Assembly (NCBI GenBank): GCA_051886215.1
Contig: JBJEXX010000078.1
Span: 1 to 37,713 of the forward strand
Direction: 5' to 3'
DNA from: JBJEXX01 sp051886215
GTDB lineage: Bacteria > Bacillota_I > Bacilli_A > RF39 > UBA660
Length of the DNA: 37,713 nt
Under the pieces are notes generated by a model that saw only the letters and a program-made list of their open reading frames with translations, had not been told where the DNA came from and did not search any database. Positions 16,980-24,472 of this stretch are shown here, in pieces (within the stretch, counting starts at the first letter, position 1; each line of letters starts with the position of its first letter). The translations under genes were made by a program, and so were the position numbers.

Positions 16980-17460
16980 TACAAACACCTTCTTTTTCTT
17001 TCTTTGATTTATATGTATCTAAACATAAATCTATAATGATAATCACAACAGAAATAAATAAAATGTACTTATGATTATAAATATAATCTGCATAGTATCC
17101 AATAAATGGAATACTCCAATTAGTTCCTTTTCCTAGAACTTGATTATCATTAACCAAATTTGAATCAACAGTATTGTTATTATCACCTTTAGTAATAAAT
17201 CCATCTCCTGTTTTATCAACTAACCTATGAGAAATTATATGTTCTTTGGTAGAATAAACTAATATATCACCATTTTCAAAATCTTCTAAATTTAATTCAT
17301 GATAGTAAAGAATTCCCCCAACTTGTAATGTTGGTTCCATACTTCCTGACATAACAACTAATGGTTTATAACCCCAAATAGATGGAACGAAAATCAATAA
17401 ATAAATAATTATTAAGATATATACAATTCTTAATATAAAGTTCTTAATTTTCATCAACAT
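16963..17460 (-). CDS. sipW: SipW-type (ER-type) signal peptidase I
   Basis: A 165-residue membrane peptidase. Helices lie at about residues 8-28 and 128-150. The catalytic serine is Ser40 in MSGSMEPTL. In place of the lysine of bacterial-type enzymes there is His78 in SHRLV, the mark of the SipW/archaeal/ER group. KGDNN near residue 91 is box D/E. GGAG lies six bases before the ATG. It is sandwiched between two proteins with matching SipW-type signals, which are its likely substrates. Confidence 0.87.
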   Translation of the reverse strand: MLMKIKNFILRIVYILIIIYLLIFVPSIWGYKPLVVMSGSMEPTLQVGGILYYHELNLEDFENGDILVYSTKEHIISHRLVDKTGDGFITKGDNNNTVDSNLVNDNQVLGKGTNWSIPFIGYYADYIYNHKYILFISVVIIIIDLCLDTYKSKKEKEGVCNEKIE

Positions 17461-17491
17461 ATTATTCTCCTATTCTAATTAGTGTGTTATA

Positions 17492-18106
17492 TTACCACAC
17501 ATTGTTTGCTTGATCGTATTGAATCGTATCTATTTTAACTGTAAGTATATATTTTGCATTATCATAACCTTTACCAGATGATTCGTAAGTTATAGTTTTT
17601 CCATCATTTGAGATTGTTTCTTTTAATTCTGCTTTAATATTTTGATTAAATGTAACACCACTTATAAATGAAGTTGTTGTTTCATTAGTCATAACTTTTG
17701 TTTTATTATCTTTTGAACCGTAATAATAATAACCATCTGAATCTTTTGTCCAACCATCATTAAAATTAATAATAGCTGCTGTATTATTATCACTATCTTT
17801 AAGAGAAATTTCTTCTCCATCAGCATTTATCCATTTTTCACTATAACTTGCTCTTACAGCCATACTTATTGAACCAGTATTTGTTACCTTAATAGTCTTT
17901 TCTGTTGTAGTTCCCGGTGTCCAATCACTAGGTGATTCAAATTTTTCTACTATTTCATGTTGATATAACGCAGTTTTAAATATATTTGTTATATCTGTAC
18001 TTGTAGTAAAATACGCCAATGTTCCCCCTAATACAGTTAAAAGACTAATAACAGATACAATCAATAATTTCTTTTTATTTTTTCTTTCCTTTTTATTGTT
18101 TTTCAC
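17492..18106 (-). CDS. TasA/BsaA-like SipW-dependent matrix protein
   Basis: A 204-residue secreted protein. A basic N-terminus (KNNKKERKNKKK) and hydrophobic core end in GGTLAYFTTST, the SipW-dependent signal of TasA, CalY and BsaA proteins. The mature part is beta-rich and begins with the typical TEKTIKVTNTGSI strand region. The start is GTG, chosen because AAGGAGG lies six bases upstream; the longer frame to 18133 would place the ribosome site inside the gene. It may form fibres or a matrix on the cell surface. Confidence 0.8.
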   Translation of the reverse strand: MKNNKKERKNKKKLLIVSVISLLTVLGGTLAYFTTSTDITNIFKTALYQHEIVEKFESPSDWTPGTTTEKTIKVTNTGSISMAVRASYSEKWINADGEEISLKDSDNNTAAIINFNDGWTKDSDGYYYYGSKDNKTKVMTNETTTSFISGVTFNQNIKAELKETISNDGKTITYESSGKGYDNAKYILTVKIDTIQYDQANNVW

Positions 18107-18147
18107 GATACTCCTCCTTCTAATTAATCGCATATTTTTTCATTTAA

Positions 18148-18170
18148 AAAGTTGCTTCGTGAAGCAACTT
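18148..18170 (-). terminator. Stem-loop after the thioester adhesin gene
   Basis: A perfect 10-bp stem AAGTTGCTTC (18149-18158) with GAAGCAACTT (18161-18170), two-base loop, followed by TTTTTAAATG on the minus strand. It begins four bases after the adhesin stop. Only about 35 bases remain before the ribosome site of the next gene, so downstream genes seem to depend on read-through. Confidence 0.7.
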
Positions 18171-18174
18171 AAAC

Positions 18175-20898
18175 TTATTTTTTCTTTCTTTTGCTTGAAA
18201 TAATAATTAAACTAGCACCCAAAAGAACAATAGTACCAGCAATAATATCAATATAGGTATTTGATGATGTATTTGGAACTTCAATTTCTTTTAATTCATT
18301 TACTAATGTTTTTTGAATATATGCTCCATCTTCTGTTACATCAAAATATACTTTTTCACTTGATAATTCAAATTCATCCAATGTAGCAAGTTCTTGAAAA
18401 TAATAAGAACCATATTCTAAAGTAAACTCAATATTCCCATTTTCATTTGAAACACCAGAGTAAATAAGATTTCCAGATAAATCATATACCCCAATTGTAA
18501 CTCCCTTTATTGGATTACCATTTTCATCAACTTTATGAATCCCTACTACAGAAGTGATTTTTTCATTAGTCATATTAGCTTTAACTATTTCACCATTTTC
18601 TTTTATTTCAAAATAAATTTCTTCATCACTTAATCTATAACCTGTTGCTGCTTCTGTTTCAATAATTACAAATTTTCCTACAAATAAATCTGTAATTTTT
18701 ATATTACCTTCCTCATCTGTAGCACCAGTAAAGACAAGTTCTCTTTCATTAGTATTTTCATTAATATAGAAAATTTCTATTTTAGTATCAGCTACTCCCT
18801 GACCTGTTGTAAGATCCGTTTTACTAAATTCTAATTCACCTTTTTTGTAAAGATTTAAAGCACTATAGCTTTCATAAACAATATTAGTTTTATTATCAAT
18901 TTCTGATAATGTGAAATAATATTTTTCAGTATTTAGCACCATATTATTTAAAGTTTTTACCTCTACTAAATAATAATTTCCTAGATATAATTCTTTGCTT
19001 ATTGCATACCCATTACTATTTGAAATTATGGTATCAACAAGTTCACCTTTACTATAATATAAGTGATTGCCATCTGAAGATAAAATATCTTCATTTGCAT
19101 ATATTTCAAATACTACACCCTCTAATGGTTTTTTGTCATAAGTATATGTTCCATTTTCAATTACAGGAACTTCACCAGTTTTATTAACTTCAATTTTTCC
19201 TTTAATAACTTGATTTTCAAAATATAAAGTTATAAAAGCACCATAAGTTGTAAAACTATAATGAGTATCATTTCCAATTGTAAAAGTCATTCCTTCACTA
19301 TTTAATAAATAATTATTTGGACTTGTAATTTCTATTAATTTATAATTGCCAGCTTCTAACTTTAGATAAGTGATAAACTTACCATTTTCATCAGTTTTAA
19401 AAGTATCATATATCTTTCCACCTACATACTGACTGACATATTGATTTGTATCAGTATTCAATATTTTAAAAGTAGTATCAGCTAAAGCAATTGTTTCTTT
19501 GGTTTCTGAATCAATTTTAAATACTTGTAAATAAGCACTTATTTTATTGTTTAAAATATTATAATATTGTTCTTTTTCACTATTTTCATCAATAGTAATA
19601 AAGAAATCATATATTTTTTCAAAACCAGTAGTAGTATTCACTTGATGAAATTTCCAAACCCCGTATGGAATTTCAATTGTAGCATATCCATTCTTGTCGG
19701 TTTCTACTTCGCCCCACTTTTCTCCAGATGGATAAAAAATCTCAAAAATAATACCTTTTTCAGCATTTAAAAATGTGGTATTTCCATCCACAAAATCATA
19801 TTGTTTTAAAATGCTAATGTAATTTTTTATAACGTTTTCATAAACATCTTTTTTTACAACAGCTTGTCCTTTACTTTCAAAAACATATCTAGTTTCATCT
19901 AAATAATATCCTTTACTTGGAGATATTTCTTGAATGTAATATGAATCATAACTTAATACAGCATCACTTTTACCATATCCATTTTCATCAGTAGTTATTT
20001 TTGTTAAAAGTGTACCATCATTTTTAAAAACACCATATATAGCTCCTTTTAATGTAGCTTGTCCCTGTGCTATTTCTGTTTGTGAATCCATTTTATTTAT
20101 TTCTACACTTCCATAATAAGAATTAACTTTTACAGTTGCTACAACCGGATCTACAGTTCCCGGAACTAACATGTTTTGAACTCCATTACCATAAAATATT
20201 TTATAATTATCATCGTAAGGCATATTCTTTTTTAATATAATTGTAACATTTCCATTTGTGGTTGGTGTTAATGTTAGATCATTACCATTTATAGAGTAAT
20301 TTGCACCACTTACACTTACATTATAATTACCAAGAACTTCATTATCATCATGCAAAGTAATTGATTGTCCAACTTGTAAATCATAAGTTGCACCATTAAA
20401 ACTTGGTTTTACATAATGATTTGTAATTAATCTTTCAATTTCTGCTCGTTCTGCTGATATATCTAATGCAGTCCCAGCGCTCCATCTTGCTGTTGAAAAA
20501 GTTGTATGTGAGCCACTACCTATAATAGTATCCCAGATTATACCTTGTGTTGCTGCCCTATATTTTAATGTTTGATGATTAGGATATGTATAACCATAAT
20601 ATGCAGTTAATAGAACTCTTTCTTTAATAGCATCAGAGAGCCCAGTATCAGACCAACTTCCCTGTAAATAATAAGTTCCTTCTACTACATTTGGTTCTAT
20701 ACAATAAGCCACATTACCGTCAATATCATATAGTCTCCAATTCCATGAATGTCGATCACTTCCATCACCTTTAGCTCGATCATAGAAATAACCTGAATCA
20801 GTCATATTTAAAGTTGCAGCACTAACATTTTGTACTCCGATGAAAGTTCCAATCATCAAAGCCATTACAAATAAACATTTCTTTAAATTAACTTTCAA
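18175..20898 (-). CDS. Thioester-domain, SpaA/Cna-B repeat adhesin with LPXTG-like anchor
   Basis: A 907-residue surface adhesin. A signal peptide covers residues 1-28 (ending NVSAA). A thioester domain follows: Cys66 in AYCIEPN and Gln118 in AATQGIIWD are the pair that forms the internal thioester used for covalent host attachment. Then come several SpaA/Cna-B domains, each opening with a lysine motif (EINKMD, VFKIDSET, VNKTGE, FSKTDLTTG, IHKVDENG) and carrying G-x-Y/K-x-L/I-x-E-type ends. The C-terminus has VPNTS, a hydrophobic helix and KRKKK, an LPXTG-like sorting signal. No sortase is in the window. The start is TTG with GGGGG nine bases upstream. Confidence 0.88.
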   Translation of the reverse strand: MKVNLKKCLFVMALMIGTFIGVQNVSAATLNMTDSGYFYDRAKGDGSDRHSWNWRLYDIDGNVAYCIEPNVVEGTYYLQGSWSDTGLSDAIKERVLLTAYYGYTYPNHQTLKYRAATQGIIWDTIIGSGSHTTFSTARWSAGTALDISAERAEIERLITNHYVKPSFNGATYDLQVGQSITLHDDNEVLGNYNVSVSGANYSINGNDLTLTPTTNGNVTIILKKNMPYDDNYKIFYGNGVQNMLVPGTVDPVVATVKVNSYYGSVEINKMDSQTEIAQGQATLKGAIYGVFKNDGTLLTKITTDENGYGKSDAVLSYDSYYIQEISPSKGYYLDETRYVFESKGQAVVKKDVYENVIKNYISILKQYDFVDGNTTFLNAEKGIIFEIFYPSGEKWGEVETDKNGYATIEIPYGVWKFHQVNTTTGFEKIYDFFITIDENSEKEQYYNILNNKISAYLQVFKIDSETKETIALADTTFKILNTDTNQYVSQYVGGKIYDTFKTDENGKFITYLKLEAGNYKLIEITSPNNYLLNSEGMTFTIGNDTHYSFTTYGAFITLYFENQVIKGKIEVNKTGEVPVIENGTYTYDKKPLEGVVFEIYANEDILSSDGNHLYYSKGELVDTIISNSNGYAISKELYLGNYYLVEVKTLNNMVLNTEKYYFTLSEIDNKTNIVYESYSALNLYKKGELEFSKTDLTTGQGVADTKIEIFYINENTNERELVFTGATDEEGNIKITDLFVGKFVIIETEAATGYRLSDEEIYFEIKENGEIVKANMTNEKITSVVGIHKVDENGNPIKGVTIGVYDLSGNLIYSGVSNENGNIEFTLEYGSYYFQELATLDEFELSSEKVYFDVTEDGAYIQKTLVNELKEIEVPNTSSNTYIDIIAGTIVLLGASLIIISSKRKKK

Positions 20899-20926
20899 CT
20901 TTTAATTCCCCCTTAAATTTTCACAT

Positions 20927-20952
20927 AAAAAAACACCAGTTAAGGTGCTTTA
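20927..20952 (-). terminator. Stem-loop between the membrane-anchored protein and adhesin genes
   Basis: On the minus strand the sequence AAAGCACC, a six-base loop and GGTGTTTT are followed by more T residues; one G-U pair is needed. The hairpin lies just after the stop of the 20958 gene. The following 30 bases hold the polyG ribosome site of the adhesin and no promoter, so it is likely a partial terminator or a processing site. Confidence 0.55.
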
Positions 20953-20957
20953 AAATT

Positions 20958-21641
20958 TTAATTGTATTTAGACCAATCAATTTGTGATTTATATCTACTA
21001 CAATTACCTGAATTACAGAAAATATTTAAATAGTAACCTAGTATTGTTCCATCTTTAGCTGTTACCTCATAACATCTATAATAATTAATATCAACTGTAT
21101 CAATAAAAGCTATTTCTTCTCCTCCCCCTAAACAACCGGACATAGTTTTGGTATCTATTGTACCCTGATGAATTGAGTAAAAAAAGCTATTAGTATCTAC
21201 TTCTTTTGAATCATTATTAGATGAAACATTACTGTTTGCATCATTAGAAGTTTGGGGTTGTTCTTTTACTTCTTCTATTGGTTCTTGAGAAGTAGTATTC
21301 GATTGATTTGTACTATTATTAGATGTAGAAGTATTAGAATTAGATGAATTATAACTACTATTACTTGTATTACTATTTGATACTTCTTTTTTCGTATCAT
21401 TCGTAACCTCATTATTTTTATCTAAATCATTTTCTGCATTTGAAGAATCATTAATACTATTTTCAGTATCAACAATATCCTCTTTATCATCTTTTTCTTC
21501 TTTTATTTCAGATATTTCCTTTTCATCTGATTTTAAATTTTCTTTTGAACTTTCTCTTGCATAAAAGATAGTGCCAATACCAACTGAAATTAGTACCATT
21601 ATAGTTAAGATTACAAGAGGTTTTATTTTTTTGTAATTCAC
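20958..21641 (-). CDS. Membrane-anchored Ser/Asn/Thr-rich surface protein with Cys-containing C-terminal domain
   Basis: A 227-residue protein. An N-terminal helix (PLVILTIMVLISVGIGTIFYA) anchors it; residues about 30-150 are low-complexity (charged, then S/N/T-rich), like a wall-spanning stalk; the last 75 residues form a compact domain with four cysteines (SGCLGGGEE, NYYRCYEV, IFCNSGNCSRY). The start is GTG with GGAGGG six bases upstream. It is the first gene after a strong promoter and heads the adhesin operon. No family is recognised. Confidence 0.65.
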   Translation of the reverse strand: MNYKKIKPLVILTIMVLISVGIGTIFYARESSKENLKSDEKEISEIKEEKDDKEDIVDTENSINDSSNAENDLDKNNEVTNDTKKEVSNSNTSNSSYNSSNSNTSTSNNSTNQSNTTSQEPIEEVKEQPQTSNDANSNVSSNNDSKEVDTNSFFYSIHQGTIDTKTMSGCLGGGEEIAFIDTVDINYYRCYEVTAKDGTILGYYLNIFCNSGNCSRYKSQIDWSKYN

Positions 21642-21667
21642 AAAAATCCCTCCTCTTCGTTAACTGT

Positions 21668-21696
21668 ATTATAACGCTTTTTAATTAATTTGTCAG
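21668..21696 (-). promoter_or_regulatory. Promoter of the surface-protein operon
   Basis: -35 CTGACA (21691-21696), a spacer of exactly 17, and a perfect -10 TATAAT (21668-21673), about 25 bases before the start at 21641. It lies right after the stop of the ribbon-helix-helix gene. This is among the best matches to consensus in the window. Confidence 0.75.
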
Positions 21697-21698
21697 CA

Positions 21699-21944
21699 CT
21701 ATTCCATCATCATCATTGGAACTTCTTGAAGTGGTGTTACAAAAACACCTAATTCTGCATGAATATTATTGATTGTATTATACATTAGATTTGCATATCT
21801 AGTTAGTTGCTGATAACGTTTAATAGAAATATCTAGATTTGCTAAAGTTCTTAAATATTCAGATCTATTAACATTTAAATCTTTACAGCGTTCATCAATA
21901 TTGCTAATTAAATCATCAGGCATATAAACTCTAATTTCTCTCAA
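21699..21944 (-). CDS. Ribbon-helix-helix / MobC-like protein
   Basis: An 81-residue protein: strand REIRVYMPDD, then DLISNIDERCKDLNVNRSEYLRTL as the two helices of a ribbon-helix-helix domain, then a C-terminal helix (YANLMYNTINNIHAELG) like that of plasmid MobC proteins. TTG at 21944 is preferred, because GGGGGG(TG) lies about six bases upstream; GTG at 21953 is possible. It may be a second relaxosome protein or a local repressor of the surface operon whose promoter abuts its stop codon. Confidence 0.65.
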   Translation of the reverse strand: MREIRVYMPDDLISNIDERCKDLNVNRSEYLRTLANLDISIKRYQQLTRYANLMYNTINNIHAELGVFVTPLQEVPMMMME

Positions 21945-21981
21945 GTTTTTCACCCCCCTATATAAAAACATAAAAAAACAA

Positions 21982-22452
21982 CTAGTCAGTTACACTAATT
22001 GCTTTAAATACCGCTTTTTCCATATCTTTTACTAAACTGAATCTCAATGCTACTTTTATATAACAACTCTTCTTAATAACAAGATATGTTTTATATGATT
22101 TACATATTCGATCCATAACTTCTTTGTCAGTTTCTCTTTCTTCAATACCATAATGAAAAATCTTTAATTCATCATCTGTTAAACTCAATTTTAAATATTT
22201 AATTTTAGTATCAAAATTGCTCACATAGTTTAACAGTTTTTCCCTTTTAATCGCAGCTTTATATACAGGATCAGAATTGCCATGTTGATGTGTTTCAGGC
22301 ATGTCTTTTATTTCATGACTTAAAGATCCGTAAAGATATTGCTGAGCTAATTCTTTTTTGTAATTATATTCGTCAAATAATTCAAATACATCTTTACTGA
22401 TTTGCTTCATATCAAAATCATCGATATATTTCTTCGCTAGAAGTGCTCTCAT
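21982..22452 (-). CDS. ArpU/sigma-region-4-like transcriptional regulator
   Basis: A 156-residue protein. The C-terminal third (LSLTDDELKIFHYGIEERETDKEVMDRI... then SYKTYLVIKKSCYIKVALRF) has the layout of sigma-70 region 4 and of phage ArpU/RinA-type late regulators: an L-x-x-x-E helix, a T-D-x-E-V helix and a recognition-like helix. The N-terminal part is helical and charged. It heads the backbone transcription unit and is preceded by a structured leader and a promoter with operator-like boxes. It is probably the switch for element gene expression; the family call is moderate. Confidence 0.55.
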   Translation of the reverse strand: MRALLAKKYIDDFDMKQISKDVFELFDEYNYKKELAQQYLYGSLSHEIKDMPETHQHGNSDPVYKAAIKREKLLNYVSNFDTKIKYLKLSLTDDELKIFHYGIEERETDKEVMDRICKSYKTYLVIKKSCYIKVALRFSLVKDMEKAVFKAISVTD

Positions 22453-22476
22453 ACAATCCCCCCAATCAATGAAAAA

Positions 22477-22511
22477 AGAGAAACAGCTAGCTTAATTCTA
22501 GTAATTTCTCT
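22477..22511 (-). terminator. Leader terminator (attenuator) upstream of the ArpU-like gene
   Basis: On the minus strand AGAGAAA (22505-22511) pairs with TTTCTCT (22477-22483), and CTAG (22498-22501) with CTAG (22487-22490) above an internal loop. Six T residues (22472-22477) follow at once. It lies in the transcribed leader, about 20 bases before the start codon, not after a gene. An upstream leader segment (22547-22553) can pair with its 5' arm, giving an alternative fold. Confidence 0.6.
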
Positions 22512-22604
22512 TGCCTTTATATACTACCTAAATTTTCATGCTGACCACTAGAACCCCACTAATAATCAAGTTTATAAATATATAAACCAATTTAATTGTA
22601 GTAT

Positions 22605-22632
22605 ATAATACAACTTTTTTGGAAAAAGTCAA
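22605..22632 (-). promoter_or_regulatory. Promoter of the ArpU-like gene
   Basis: -35 TTGACT (22627-22632), a 16-base spacer and -10 TATTAT (22605-22610). The transcript would start near 22597 and have a leader of about 145 bases. A 7-bp palindrome (GTTTATA, 22570-22576, with 22581-22587) lies just downstream of the start and may be an operator or a leader stem. Confidence 0.65.
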
Positions 22633-22663
22633 GCAATTTTGCAATTTTAAATGCAATTTTGCA
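22632..22663 (-). promoter_or_regulatory. TGCA-box pair upstream of the ArpU-like promoter
   Basis: Two near-identical boxes: TGCAATTTTGCA (22652-22663) and AGCAATTTTGCA (22632-22643), given as on the plus strand. They abut the -35 hexamer at about -35 and -60. The same box type occurs before the LysR gene and the radical SAM gene. The spacing fits LysR-type activation sites. Confidence 0.55.
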
Positions 22664-22697
22664 GTTCAAAAGGTTAAAAAAAAAGAAAAGCGATAAA

Positions 22698-22733
22698 AAA
22701 TAGGAACATTCCTTTTCGGAATTATTCCTATTT
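22698..22733 (-). terminator. Terminator of the radical SAM / MazG-NUDIX operon
   Basis: A two-part stem: AAATAGGAA (22698-22706) with TTCCTATTT (22725-22733), and inside it ATTCC (22708-22712) with GGAAT (22718-22722). On the minus strand it is followed by TTTTATCG, making about six T in a row at the stem base. It lies about 175 bases after the NUDIX stop. A 64-codon frame across it (22592-22786) is not a convincing gene. Confidence 0.7.
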
Positions 22734-22806
22734 ATAACAAGTGTACCATGAACTTTTTCCAATGGCAATACCCAAAATTCTACCATTTTTACTATGAATA
22801 TTACTA

Positions 22807-22846
22807 GTAATTTATCTGGTAAAATAACTGGTAATTTATCTGGTAA
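22807..22846. repeat. Two 16-bp direct repeats in the gap after the NUDIX gene
   Basis: GTAATTTATCTGGTAA occurs at 22807-22822 and 22831-22846, a 24-base period, with a partial third copy of the CTGGTAA part. This lies in the 454-base gene-free stretch 22453-22906, which otherwise holds the leader, promoter, boxes and terminator listed separately. The role of the repeats is unknown. Confidence 0.6.
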
Positions 22847-22906
22847 TTTTTCTTCCCAAAATTGCTAGTTTACCCTTATTTTATGGGCATTTGTAAATTT
22901 GACTAA

Positions 22907-24472
22907 TTAATTGAATAAATTTGTTAAAAATCTCAATTTTTTGAAGAAAAAATTTTTTTCGTGATTTCCAACTTTTTCAATATAACATTTGTCAATTATC
23001 TCTTGATTTGTATTGTTTTCAACTAAATTACATAAACTATTAAAATACTTTTCTGTTCCATATTTACTTTTAAATTTTTTACTTAGCAACTGAGGAACAG
23101 ATTTATGATTAAATATTGCCAGTAAACAAACAATATAATTGTTAGTATTTCGATCTGTATTGATTAGTTGAACACTATATTTAATATCGTCTTTCTTATA
23201 GTCTTTTGAATTACAAACCTTTCCATCATCAAAATAGAATCTATCAGGTGTTTTCTTTTTTTCTTTATTTGTAACTTTATATAGTTTTTTTAACTTCTTA
23301 TTCATTTTACTTCTTCCCCTTTTAATACTTAATTTAGTAAGTAATAAAACATATAGTCCATCATTAACAAAAGCACTATCAAAATCTTTTAATGCAATCT
23401 TAACAATATCACCATTATCTTTCTTTCCCTTAATATTCTTAACTTTTTTATTTAATAATTTCAAAGTATCATTTATATCTAATTCTATAAAAGATAATAC
23501 TTCATCTTTATCATAATTTTTAAAATCTCCAACAGAAATATTTAAATCAACCGAATAATAATATTGAAATTCTCTAACAATATAATTTTTCTTAATTCTT
23601 TTATTGCAGGTCCTTTTCTCCAAAAATTTAAGATCTGTATAATCTATATTAAAACCAGTTTCTTCTTTTATTTCTCTGACACCTTGTTTTAAAGTTTCAC
23701 CAGATATTAGATGCCCACCAGCAGTAATCTCTAAAAGTGGCTTATTATTAACCTTATTATAATTCGGATTTTTTAATTGAAAGAATACTTTATCATTTTT
23801 TCTATTATAAATTAAGCATCCAAATACTCTATGCCAATATCCTAACTCATGAGCTTTATCTTTTTCACAATAACCAAGTAAATGTTCATTTTTATCATAG
23901 ATGTCAATATATTCTTTAGATTGTCTTTTGCCTTTTCTAAATCTATCTAAAAATCCATTAGCATCCTTTAACATATCATCAAATTCTTTTATAATATCTA
24001 AATTATGATCTACCGCTATATTATATGTAAGTATAAAAAGTTTAAATAATCTATCTTTTACAAAATCATAACTAGAATCAAAACCAAATCTGTCTTTTTT
24101 AAATCTGCATTCATTCATTTCCATTACTGCTTCTGTTAGTTGACCTAACAAAATAGATAAACCGTTTAATTCGTTATAATTATATTCTTTTAAATTCCTT
24201 ATTTCAAACATATCAATATTTAAAATTCTAGCTAAGTTAATAAGTTGTAACAAGACATCTGATATTTCATCACCTAAATTATCGATTTTTCTTTTCTCTT
24301 CATTAACACTTTCATTGGAGAATAAAACATTATAAACGTGTCCTAGTTGAACATATAATTCATTTAAATAATCTTTCGAATCCCAACTTTTTTCCTTAGT
24401 AATATCAAAATCACTTACTAATCTTAAAGCATTACTATAATGTGTATCTAAAAATTTAATAATATCTTGCAT
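22907..24472 (-). CDS. MazG-like / NUDIX fusion protein with a novel C-terminal domain
   Basis: A 521-residue protein. Residues 1-185 are all helical and look like two MazG-type pyrophosphohydrolase repeats: the first keeps the E-x-x-D half (GDEISDVLLQLINLA), the second the E-rich half (GQLTEAVMEMNE). Residues about 215-365 are a NUDIX domain; its box reads GHLISGETLKQGVREIKEETGF, which has all the key glutamates and the spacing of the GH-x-x-x-GET subgroup related to IPP isomerase-like hydrolases. The last 130 residues are basic (RGRSKMNKKLKKLYKVTNKEKKK) and not recognised. Its start overlaps the radical SAM stop as TAATG, so the two are coupled. It probably hydrolyses a nucleotide diphosphate; the substrate is unknown. 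Confidence 0.75.
   Translation of the reverse strand: MQDIIKFLDTHYSNALRLVSDFDITKEKSWDSKDYLNELYVQLGHVYNVLFSNESVNEEKRKIDNLGDEISDVLLQLINLARILNIDMFEIRNLKEYNYNELNGLSILLGQLTEAVMEMNECRFKKDRFGFDSSYDFVKDRLFKLFILTYNIAVDHNLDIIKEFDDMLKDANGFLDRFRKGKRQSKEYIDIYDKNEHLLGYCEKDKAHELGYWHRVFGCLIYNRKNDKVFFQLKNPNYNKVNNKPLLEITAGGHLISGETLKQGVREIKEETGFNIDYTDLKFLEKRTCNKRIKKNYIVREFQYYYSVDLNISVGDFKNYDKDEVLSFIELDINDTLKLLNKKVKNIKGKKDNGDIVKIALKDFDSAFVNDGLYVLLLTKLSIKRGRSKMNKKLKKLYKVTNKEKKKTPDRFYFDDGKVCNSKDYKKDDIKYSVQLINTDRNTNNYIVCLLAIFNHKSVPQLLSKKFKSKYGTEKYFNSLCNLVENNTNQEIIDKCYIEKVGNHEKNFFFKKLRFLTNLFN

Noticed and set aside
22592..22786. A 64-codon minus-strand frame (begins MVEFWVLPLEKVHG)
   Set aside because: It lies across a terminator hairpin, operator boxes and the promoter of the ArpU-like gene, and its second half is low-complexity K/F/N sequence. 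It could be a decayed gene end, but there is no support.
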